From contig NZ_JAUSQU010000001.1 in the NCBI RefSeq assembly GCF_030811455.1, positions 5,270,001-5,334,000 of the forward strand: 64,000 nt of DNA, read 5' to 3'. Position numbers and translations under genes: made by a program. Below the pieces are notes generated by a model. The model searched no databases and had not been told where the DNA came from. It worked only from the letters and a program-made list of their open reading frames with translations. This DNA comes from Streptosporangium lutulentum. Lineage in GTDB: Bacteria > Actinomycetota > Actinomycetes > Streptosporangiales > Streptosporangiaceae. This document shows positions 8,755 to 16,857 of the stretch, piece by piece. The stretch's first letter is position 1. Every line of letters starts with the position of its first letter.

Positions 8755-11036
8755 CGAAGGTGAACCTGGGCGACACCGGCTGGTCGGTGTGGACCGACGC
8801 GCTGCTGCGCACCACCGGATTCCCCGCCGACGGACTGAACGCCTTCGCCGCACCCTCGGCCGCCGCAGCCGCCGACGACCTCCTGACCGGCCACGGCTCC
8901 ACCGACGCCTTCGACAAGGCCCTGACCGAGGCGATCACCACCGGAGCGCAGAAGATCTGCGACATCGCCGCCGACCCGCTCTTTCGCGAAGCCGTCACCT
9001 GGCAGAACCCCGGCGTCCTCGTCGCCCTGGACGGCCTGCTCACCGGCGGCCCCCACGCCACCCGCAACGTCCGCCGCCGCGACCGCGAACGCGCCGTCCT
9101 GCGCTACTGGCAACGCTACTGCGCCAAAAACGAGACCATCGGCTTCTTCGGACCCGTCTGCTGGATCACCGTCGCCCCGGACACCGATCAGATGGTGGAG
9201 ATCCGTACCGGAGCGGGCCTGCTGCGCGAACGCCGCGTGTTCTTCGAGGGCTGGGCGATGACCGCCTACGCCGACCACCTCGCCACCGACCCGCGCGTCC
9301 GCCGCTGGTGGCCACCCGCCCTCCTGCCGCACCTCACCCTGCACGAACGGCAGATCCTGCGGCCCCTGCAACCGCCCCTGCCGCTGTCCTCACCCGAGGC
9401 CGCCCTGCTGGCCCGCTGTGACGGACGCACCCCCGCCGTGAACGTGGTCGCCGAACTCGCCCGCCCCGAAGACGGCTACCTCCTCCTGGAACGACTGGTC
9501 GAGCGCGAGCTGATCACCTGGGACGCCGCCCTGCCCATCGGCCGCGACGCCGAACACGAACTCCGCACCCGCATCCACGCCATCGGCGACCCCGACCTGC
9601 GCGAACAGTCACTGAACGGCCTGGACCGGCTGTGCGCCGCCCGCGACACCGTCGCCGCCGCCGCCGGAGACCCCGACACCCTCAAAACCGCCCTCGCCAC
9701 CCTCGACACCGAGTTCACCGCCCTGACCGGCGCCCCACCCCGCCGCCGCGACGGCCAGATGTACGCCGGCCGCACCCTCTGCTACGAAGACACCACCCGC
9801 GACCTCGACACCGTCATCGGCACCACCCTCCTGAACGACCTCGCAGCACCCCTCGCCATCACCCTCACCACCGCCCGCTGGCTCACCCATGAGATCGGTT
9901 CGGCCTGCCGGGACGTCCTGCGGGGCCTGTACGACGAGCTGAGGGAGGACACCGAGGGTCCGGTACGGCTGGCCGACCTGTGGTATCTCGCCCAGGGGCT
10001 GCTGTTCGCCGGTGGCGAGAATCCCTTTCGCGCGGTGGCAGATGACTTCGCCCGACGGTGGGCCGAGCTGATCGGCGTGTCGATCGCACCCGAGGGCGAC
10101 GCCCCGGTCCGGTTGTCCTCCGCCGACCTGGCCGAGCCCGTGGCCCGGCTCTTCCCCGCCGAGCGGCCCGGCTGGTCCAGCGCCCGGATCCACAGCCCCG
10201 ACCTGCAGATCTGCGCCACCGACGTCGACGCGATCAACCGCGGCGACTACCAGGCGGTCCTCGGCGAACTGCATCCGGCGTGGGCGCCGTTCGACAGCGC
10301 CCTGTTCAGCCCGTTCCACCCCGACCCCGATCGGCTACGCGCCCACTACGACCTCGATCTGGGGCCGGATCGAATCCGGATCCTGTATCCGGAGGACTAC
10401 CCCCGCAACACCAGCCGCACCGGTTACGGGCTGGTCGGGCCCGGCGACCGGCAGCTGGGCATCGACAAGGCCCGCGGCGCCGACCCCGACCGGCTGTTGC
10501 CGTCCACCTCCGTCACCGTCTCCGACGAGGACGGCGCCCTGATCGCCACGGCGTCCGACGGGCACCGATGGCCGCTGATCGAGATGTTCGCCGGGATGCT
10601 CAGCACGCAGCTGATGGACGCGTTCAAGCTCACCCTGCCCCTCTCGCACGTCCCCCGGATCACCATCGACCGGCTGGTCATCACCCGCGAGACCTGGCGC
10701 ACCACCGTCGCCGACACCGGACTGGCCACCATCACCGACGAACGCGAACGCTACCTCGCCACCCGCACCTGGCGAGGACACCTCAACCTGCCCGACCAGG
10801 TCTTCGTCAAGATCGGCACCGAAGTGAAACCCTGCTACTTCGACCTCACCAGCCCCCACTACACCGGCCTCCTGTGCACCATGCTCCGCACCGCCGGAGA
10901 AGACGCATCCGTAACGGTCAGCGAAGCCCTGCCCACCCCCGACCAGGCCTGGGTCCCCGACCACAACGGCAACCGCTACTTCAGCGAACTCCGCCTGCAG
11001 ATCACCGACCCCGCCACCGCGGACGGTGTGAGGTGA
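8751..11036 (+). CDS. LanB-type dehydratase N-domain (PEARL-like) protein 1
   Basis: 761 residues. Resembles the glutamylation (Lant_dehydr_N) domain of lantibiotic dehydratases: the KNETIGFFGP block near 125-135 matches the family's RxTPFGxF position, and VFVKIGTEVKPCYFDL near 685-700 matches the C-terminal KPxYxD signature. The family uses aminoacyl-tRNA, usually Glu-tRNA, to esterify Ser/Thr or, in PEARLs, to extend a peptide scaffold. The SpaB-type elimination domain of about 300 residues is absent. The GTG at 8751 is coupled to the thioesterase by GTGA; a second in-frame GTG lies at 8760. Its location in an NRPS/PKS operon without a precursor peptide is atypical. It is paralogous to the next gene. 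Substrate and chemistry are unknown. Confidence 0.8.
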   Translation: MTKVNLGDTGWSVWTDALLRTTGFPADGLNAFAAPSAAAAADDLLTGHGSTDAFDKALTEAITTGAQKICDIAADPLFREAVTWQNPGVLVALDGLLTGGPHATRNVRRRDRERAVLRYWQRYCAKNETIGFFGPVCWITVAPDTDQMVEIRTGAGLLRERRVFFEGWAMTAYADHLATDPRVRRWWPPALLPHLTLHERQILRPLQPPLPLSSPEAALLARCDGRTPAVNVVAELARPEDGYLLLERLVERELITWDAALPIGRDAEHELRTRIHAIGDPDLREQSLNGLDRLCAARDTVAAAAGDPDTLKTALATLDTEFTALTGAPPRRRDGQMYAGRTLCYEDTTRDLDTVIGTTLLNDLAAPLAITLTTARWLTHEIGSACRDVLRGLYDELREDTEGPVRLADLWYLAQGLLFAGGENPFRAVADDFARRWAELIGVSIAPEGDAPVRLSSADLAEPVARLFPAERPGWSSARIHSPDLQICATDVDAINRGDYQAVLGELHPAWAPFDSALFSPFHPDPDRLRAHYDLDLGPDRIRILYPEDYPRNTSRTGYGLVGPGDRQLGIDKARGADPDRLLPSTSVTVSDEDGALIATASDGHRWPLIEMFAGMLSTQLMDAFKLTLPLSHVPRITIDRLVITRETWRTTVADTGLATITDERERYLATRTWRGHLNLPDQVFVKIGTEVKPCYFDLTSPHYTGLLCTMLRTAGEDASVTVSEALPTPDQAWVPDHNGNRYFSELRLQITDPATADGVR

Positions 11037-13303
11037 CGAAGGTGAACCTGGGCGACACCGGCTGGTCGGTGTGGACCGACGCGCTGCTGCGCACCACCGG
11101 ATTCCCCGCCGACGGACTGAACGCCTTCGCCGCACCCTCGGCCGCCGCAGCCGCCGACGACCTCCTGACCGGCCACGGCTCCACCGACGCCTTCGACAAA
11201 GCCCTGACCGAAGCGATCACCGCCGGAGCGCAGAAGATCTGCGACATCGCCGCCGACCCGCTCTTTCGCGAAGCCGTCACCTGGCAGAACCCCGGCGTCC
11301 TCGTCGCCCTGGACGGCCTGCTCTCCGGCGGCCCCCACGCCACCCGCAACGTCCGCCGCCGCGACCGCGAACGCGCCGTCATCCGCTACTGGCAACGCTA
11401 CTGCGCCAAAAACGAGACCATCGGCTTCTTCGGACCCGTCTGCTGGATCACCGTCGGCCCCCACGCCCCTCAGGCACTGCAGGTCCACGCAGGAGCGGGC
11501 CTGCTGCGCGAACGCCGGGTGTTCTTCGAAGGCTGGGCCATGACCGCCTACGCCGACCACCTCGCCACCGACCCGCACATCCGCCGATGGTGGCCACCCA
11601 CCCTGCTCCCCCACCTCACCCTGCACCAACGACAGATCCTGCGCCCCATGCAACCGCCGCTGCCGTTGACGGCGCCGGAAGCGGCATTACTGGCCCGCTG
11701 CGACGGACGCACCCCCGCCATCGACGTCGTCACCGAACTCACCCGCCCCGAAGACGGCTACCTCCTCCTGGAACGACTCGTCGAACGCGAACTCATCACC
11801 TGGGACGCCGCCCTGCCCATCAGCCGCGACGCCGAACACGAACTCCACACCCGCATCGAAACCATCGGCGACCCCCTCCTCCGCGAACGATCACTCACCG
11901 GCCTGGACCGGCTGTGCGCCGCCCGCGACACCGTCGCCGCCGCCGCCGGAGACCCCGACACCCTCAAAACCGCCCTCGCCACCCTCGACACCGAGTTCAC
12001 CGCCCTGACCGGCGCCCCACCCCGCCGCCGCGACGGCCAGATGTACGCCGGCCGCACCCTCTGCTACGAAGACACCACCCGCGACCTCGACGCCGTCATC
12101 GGCACCACCCTCCTGAACGACCTCGCAGCACCCCTCGCCATCACTCTCGTCGCCGCCCGCTGGCTGACGGCGACGCTGGCCGACGCATACGGGACGGCGC
12201 TGCGGGAGCTCCACGACGACCTGCGGGAGGGCACCGACGCCCCGGTGCGCCTGGCCGACCTGATGTCTCTGTCCCAGGGACTGTTCTGGGGAACCGGACG
12301 GCGTCCCGCGGACGCCGTCGCCGAGGAGTTCACCCGGCGCTGGGAGAGCCTGTTCGGCCTTGACGGGAGCGACACCCCTGTCCGGCTGTCCGCCGCCGAC
12401 CTGGCCGAGCCCGTGGCCCGGCTCTTCGCCGCCGAGCGCCCCGGCTGGTCCACCGCCCGGATACACAGCCCCGACCTGCAGATCTGCGCCACCGACGTCG
12501 ACGCGATCAACCGCGGCGACTACCAGGTGGTCCTCGGCGAACTGCACGCGGCGTGGCCGACGTTCGACAGCGATCTCTTCACCGTCTGGCACCCCGAGGT
12601 CGAACGGCTCCGGGAGCAGCTGACCGCCGACGTCGGGCGGCACAGGGTCCGGCTGCTCCATCCCGACACCTGGCCCCGGTACACCGGACGGGTCGCGGCG
12701 TCGCTCACCGGCGCCACCGACCGGCTGCTGGGGTTCGCCGCGGCGCGGAGCGCCGACCCCGACCGGCTGTTGCCGTCCACCTCGGTCACCGTCTCCGACG
12801 AGGACGGCGCCCTGATCGCCACGGCGTCCGACGGGCACCGATGGCCGCTGATCGAGATGTTCGCCGGGATGCTCAACGGACTCGCCGTCGACGCGTTCAA
12901 GCTCACCACGCCCACTCCCCACGTCCCCCGGATCACCATCGACCGGCTGGTCATCACCCGCGAGACCTGGCGCACCACCGTCGCCGACACCGGACTGGCC
13001 ACCATCACCGACGAACGCGAACGCTACCTCGCCACCCGCACCTGGCGAGGACACCTCAACCTGCCCGACCAGGTCTTCGTCAAGATCGGCACCGAAGTGA
13101 AACCCTGCTACTTCGACCTCACCAGCCCCCACTACACCGGCCTCCTGTGCACCATGCTCCGCACCGCCGGAGAAGACGCATCCGTAACGGTCAGCGAAGC
13201 CCTGCCCACCCCCGACCAGGCCTGGGTCCCCGACCACAACGGCAACCGCTACTTCAGCGAACTCCGCCTGCAGATCACCGATCCCGCCACCGCGGACGGT
13301 GCG
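8751..13303 (+). repeat. Tandem gene duplication with mosaic identity
   Basis: Two copies: 8751-11036 and 11033-13309. Near-identical blocks pair 8751-9172 with 11033-11454, about 9618-9886 with 11900-12168, about 10136-10262 with 12409-12535, about 10471-10610 with 12744-12883, and about 10650-11030 with 12923-13303. Between them lie clearly diverged blocks (for example 9887-10135). The offset changes from 2282 to 2273 bp, a 9-nt in-frame indel inside a diverged block. Confidence 0.85.
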
Positions 13304-13309
13304 CGATGA
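11033..13309 (+). CDS. LanB-type dehydratase N-domain (PEARL-like) protein 2
   Basis: 758 residues, tandem paralogue of the preceding gene. The first 137 residues differ at about three positions and the last 125 at about one. The middle (about residues 140-160, 378-460 and 505-570) is diverged. It keeps the KNETIGFFGP and KPCYFDL signatures and also lacks an elimination domain. It starts at a GTG overlapping the previous stop (GTGA) and ends overlapping the next ATG (ATGA). The conserved ends and diverged core suggest a shared tRNA or ATP-independent acyl-transfer fold with changed substrate contacts; that reading is inference. Confidence 0.8.
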   Translation: MTKVNLGDTGWSVWTDALLRTTGFPADGLNAFAAPSAAAAADDLLTGHGSTDAFDKALTEAITAGAQKICDIAADPLFREAVTWQNPGVLVALDGLLSGGPHATRNVRRRDRERAVIRYWQRYCAKNETIGFFGPVCWITVGPHAPQALQVHAGAGLLRERRVFFEGWAMTAYADHLATDPHIRRWWPPTLLPHLTLHQRQILRPMQPPLPLTAPEAALLARCDGRTPAIDVVTELTRPEDGYLLLERLVERELITWDAALPISRDAEHELHTRIETIGDPLLRERSLTGLDRLCAARDTVAAAAGDPDTLKTALATLDTEFTALTGAPPRRRDGQMYAGRTLCYEDTTRDLDAVIGTTLLNDLAAPLAITLVAARWLTATLADAYGTALRELHDDLREGTDAPVRLADLMSLSQGLFWGTGRRPADAVAEEFTRRWESLFGLDGSDTPVRLSAADLAEPVARLFAAERPGWSTARIHSPDLQICATDVDAINRGDYQVVLGELHAAWPTFDSDLFTVWHPEVERLREQLTADVGRHRVRLLHPDTWPRYTGRVAASLTGATDRLLGFAAARSADPDRLLPSTSVTVSDEDGALIATASDGHRWPLIEMFAGMLNGLAVDAFKLTTPTPHVPRITIDRLVITRETWRTTVADTGLATITDERERYLATRTWRGHLNLPDQVFVKIGTEVKPCYFDLTSPHYTGLLCTMLRTAGEDASVTVSEALPTPDQAWVPDHNGNRYFSELRLQITDPATADGAR

Positions 13310-16300
13310 ACGACCTGTTGTCCCCCTCCGCGGGGAACCCGCCGTCCCGGCCGGGAACGGACTCCTCGCACCTCGTGGAGACGACCGCCGCCGACCTCAT
13401 CGTGGCGCGGGCTCGCGCCGTACCCGACGCGGTCGCGGTCGCCCAGTGGGACGAGAAGATCACCTATCGCGAGCTGGTCGGCCGCGCCGCGGCGCTCTCC
13501 GCCCGGCTCGGCGCGCTCGGCGTCGGGCCGGAGAGCAGAGTCGGGATCTGCGTGGAACGGCGCCCCGAGATGGTCGTCGCGGTCCTGGGCGTCCTGCTCG
13601 CCGGCGGCTGCTACGTACCGCTGGATCCGGCCGGTCCGCGGCTGCGGCTCCGGGACATGACCGCCGACGCCGGCCTGGACGTCGTGGTGTGCGACCAGGC
13701 GGGAGCGGAGGCGGTCGGCGAGGCGGGTCCGCGGTGCGTCGCCGTACCCGGCCCGGCGGAGGAGCCGGTCGATCTGACCGCCGTGCCCGCCTGCCCCGCC
13801 GCGCCGGACAACCTCGCCTACGTGTTGTACACCTCCGGCTCCAGTGGGCGGCCCAAGGGCGTGCTCGTCACCCACCGCAACCTGGTCTCGTTCGTCGTCG
13901 CATACGTCACGAACGTCGGGGCCGACCACACCACCCGCGCGCTGGGGTTCTCCTCCCTCGGATTCGACGCCTCCTCCATCGACCTGTTCGTGCCGCTGTC
14001 CGTGGGCGGGTCGGTGCAGCTGGCCGACGACACCGACCGCACCGACCCGGCCCGGCTGCGGCGGTTCATCGCCGAGCACCGGGTCACCTGGGGATTCGTC
14101 ACCCCGGCTGTGCTCTCCCTGCTCGACCCGGTCACGCTGCCCGGCTGGCGGGTGGTGATGTGCGGCGGCGCCGCGGTGCCGCCCGAGCTGGTCGATCGGT
14201 GGGCGGCGCCCGGCCGACGGTTCGTCAACATCTACGGGCCCACCGAGACCACGGTGGTGGTCGTCACCGACGAGCTGACCGCGCCGCAGGTCACGCCGGT
14301 GCCGATCGGCTTTCCCACGCCCGGCCACCGCTGCCATGTCGTCGACGACCGGCTCCGCCCGGTCGAGCCCGGCGTCGAGGGCGAACTGCTGGTCGGCGGC
14401 CCCGGCGTCACCCGCGGATACCTGAACAGTCCCGGTCTGACCGCCGGGGTGTTCGTGCCGGACCCGTTCTCCGGCGAGCCGGGCGCGCGGCTCTACCGGA
14501 CCGGGGACATGGTGCGGTACGCCGACGACGGGCGGCTCGTCTACCTGGGCCGCCGCGACGGGCAGATCAAGGTTCGCGGCCAGCGGATCGAGCTCGGCGA
14601 GGTCGCCGCCGTGCTGCAGGAGCACCCGGCGGTGGCGCAGGCGGCCGTGGAGGCGCTGCCCCGGACCGGCGGAGATCTGGAACTGGTCGCGTTCCTCACG
14701 CCGCGGGACGCCCCCGCCGACATCGGCTACGCCGCCTCGCGGCTGACCGCGGCGATGCTGCCGGGGCGCGTGCTGCGCCTGCCCGAGCTGCCGCTCACCT
14801 CCTCCGGCAAGGTGGACCGGGCCAGGCTGCGGGAGCTGGCCGACGAGGAACGCCCGGCCGACGTCTCGCCGGAAGGGGGAACGGCCGCGGAACGGGCGCT
14901 CGCGGCGATATGGCGGCGCTTCGGCGTCGGCGCCGACTTCTTCGCGAGCGGAGGCGACTCGATCACCGCGATGCGGCTGGTCGCCGCCGTCCGGGACGAG
15001 CTGGGCCTGGACGTGACGGTGGACGACGTGTTCGCCGGCCGTACCCTGCCGGAGATCGCCAGGCGGTTCGGCAAGGCCCCCCGGCTGCCCGGCCCGGAGC
15101 TTGTCCTCGGCCACCCGCCGACCCTGGCGCCACCGCAGCGCCGTCTGTGGTTCCTGGACCAGCTGGCGCCCGAGGCCGCTCCGTACAACATCGCTCTCGC
15201 CGAGAGACTGCTCGGCTCCCTGGAGGTGCCCGCGCTGCGGGCCGCGCTGCGGGCGGTCGCCGAACGGCACGCCGTGCTGCGCTGGCGAATCCGGCAGAAC
15301 GCCGGGGTGCCGTACGCCGTCTGCGAGCCGCCGTCCGAGGTGGACCTGACCGTGGTGGACCTGAGCGGGTACGGCCTGGCACAGCGGGACGTGCAGCTGC
15401 GCACCCGGCTGTCGGCCGGCGCGGCAGCGCCGTTCGACCTGGCGGGCGGTCCCCCCTGGCGGGCGTGGCTGTACGTGCTGGGCCCCGACGAGCACGTGCT
15501 GGCGCTGACCCTTCACCACGCGGTGTTCGACGGCTGGTCCCAGGACACGCTCTACACCGACCTGTCCGCCGCCTACGCGGCCGCCGTCACCGGTCCGGCG
15601 GCGGACCTGGCGCCGTTGCGGGCGTCGTACGCCGACTACGCGGTCTGGCGGGCCGAGCGGGACCGCCGCACCGGTGAGGCGGACCTGGCCTGGTGGACCG
15701 AGCACCTGGGCGGGGCGCCCACCGTACTGGAGCTGCCCCGCGACCGGCCCCGCCCGGCCGTGCAGACCTACCGGGGCGCCGAGGCCCGGGTACTCCTGCC
15801 GCCCGGAGTGGACGCCGCGGTCCGCGCGCTCGCCGCCGACCTCGGGGCCACCCCCGCGGGGGTGCTGCTGGCCGGGCTCGGCCGGCTGCTCCACAGACTC
15901 ACCGGCACCGCCGACCACGTGATCGGCGCGGTCATCGCCGACCGGCGGGTGGCCGCCTTCGACGACCTGGTCGGGTTCTTCATCGACATGGTCCCGCTGC
16001 GGCTGCGCTCGGACGACGACGCCGACTTCGCCACCCTCGTACGGCGGTGCGCCCGCGAACTGCTGGACATCGCCGCGCACCCGGCCGCCCCGCTGGAACG
16101 CGTGGTCGAAAGGCTCGGCATCCGCCGGGACCCGTCCCGTGCCCCGCTGGTGCAGGTCATGTTCAACGTGTTGAACCTGAAAGAGCCCCGGCTGGGGTTT
16201 CCCGGCCTGAGCAGCGAGACGATCGAGGTCGACAAACCGGGGTCGCCGTTCGACATGACCGTGTACGTGGCGGAGCGAAACGGCGGATTCTCCGTCGAGG

Positions 16301-16857
16301 TCGTCTACAACCCCGACCTGTTCGACGCCGTCAGGATCGAGGCGATGCTCGCCGACTATGTGAACGTGCTCGGCGCGCTGGCCGCCGACCCGGCCACCCC
16401 GGTGGGCGCGGTCGCCCTGCCCGGACGGGTCACCCCCGATTCCGCGCCCGGCGCCATGCGGGTCGCCGAGCCGCACACGCCGCCCCCGAACCCGGGGAAC
16501 GGGTCGAGCGCCACCGAACAACTGATCGCCGCGATCTGGCGTGAGGTCCTGGAACGGGACACCGTCGGCCCCGACGACAACTTCTTCGACATCGGCGGTC
16601 ACTCACTGGCGCTCGCCGCCGTGCACGCCCGCCTGTGCGTCCGGCTCGACCGTGAGCTGCGGATGGTGGACCTGTTCCGCTACCCGAGCATCCGTGCCCT
16701 CGCCGTCCACCTCGACACCCAGGCCGACGGCCCCGTCGAGGACGGCAGTTCCGAAATCGCCCGTGCGACCTCCCGTGCCGAGGCGCGGCGCAACCGTATC
16801 CGACGCCCGCGACGCGTCAACAGCACCACCGGACAGGAGAACGACCATGACCAGTGA
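13306..16857 (+). CDS. NRPS, A-PCP-C-PCP
   Basis: 1183 residues. A domain about 25-510: A3 YTSGSSGRPKG near 176, A5 NIYGPTE near 308, A10 SSGKVD near 499. PCP1 with GGDS, phosphopantetheine Ser552. Condensation domain about 600-1035 with intact HHAVFDG (His737, His738, Asp742). PCP2 with GGHS, Ser1100. The second PCP has no adenylation domain in cis. The A pocket reads roughly DAIFMGIVV by hand, hydrophobic and not assignable. The tail after PCP2 is a basic segment of about 35 residues. Starting with A instead of C is unusual for an internal protein; it may be a second starter line or accept material in trans. The start overlaps the previous stop by 4 nt. Confidence 0.9.
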   Translation: MNDLLSPSAGNPPSRPGTDSSHLVETTAADLIVARARAVPDAVAVAQWDEKITYRELVGRAAALSARLGALGVGPESRVGICVERRPEMVVAVLGVLLAGGCYVPLDPAGPRLRLRDMTADAGLDVVVCDQAGAEAVGEAGPRCVAVPGPAEEPVDLTAVPACPAAPDNLAYVLYTSGSSGRPKGVLVTHRNLVSFVVAYVTNVGADHTTRALGFSSLGFDASSIDLFVPLSVGGSVQLADDTDRTDPARLRRFIAEHRVTWGFVTPAVLSLLDPVTLPGWRVVMCGGAAVPPELVDRWAAPGRRFVNIYGPTETTVVVVTDELTAPQVTPVPIGFPTPGHRCHVVDDRLRPVEPGVEGELLVGGPGVTRGYLNSPGLTAGVFVPDPFSGEPGARLYRTGDMVRYADDGRLVYLGRRDGQIKVRGQRIELGEVAAVLQEHPAVAQAAVEALPRTGGDLELVAFLTPRDAPADIGYAASRLTAAMLPGRVLRLPELPLTSSGKVDRARLRELADEERPADVSPEGGTAAERALAAIWRRFGVGADFFASGGDSITAMRLVAAVRDELGLDVTVDDVFAGRTLPEIARRFGKAPRLPGPELVLGHPPTLAPPQRRLWFLDQLAPEAAPYNIALAERLLGSLEVPALRAALRAVAERHAVLRWRIRQNAGVPYAVCEPPSEVDLTVVDLSGYGLAQRDVQLRTRLSAGAAAPFDLAGGPPWRAWLYVLGPDEHVLALTLHHAVFDGWSQDTLYTDLSAAYAAAVTGPAADLAPLRASYADYAVWRAERDRRTGEADLAWWTEHLGGAPTVLELPRDRPRPAVQTYRGAEARVLLPPGVDAAVRALAADLGATPAGVLLAGLGRLLHRLTGTADHVIGAVIADRRVAAFDDLVGFFIDMVPLRLRSDDDADFATLVRRCARELLDIAAHPAAPLERVVERLGIRRDPSRAPLVQVMFNVLNLKEPRLGFPGLSSETIEVDKPGSPFDMTVYVAERNGGFSVEVVYNPDLFDAVRIEAMLADYVNVLGALAADPATPVGAVALPGRVTPDSAPGAMRVAEPHTPPPNPGNGSSATEQLIAAIWREVLERDTVGPDDNFFDIGGHSLALAAVHARLCVRLDRELRMVDLFRYPSIRALAVHLDTQADGPVEDGSSEIARATSRAEARRNRIRRPRRVNSTTGQENDHDQ

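Noticed and set aside
8751-13309. Assembly duplication artefact
   Set aside because: Diverged blocks and an in-frame 9-nt indel show two genuine genes.
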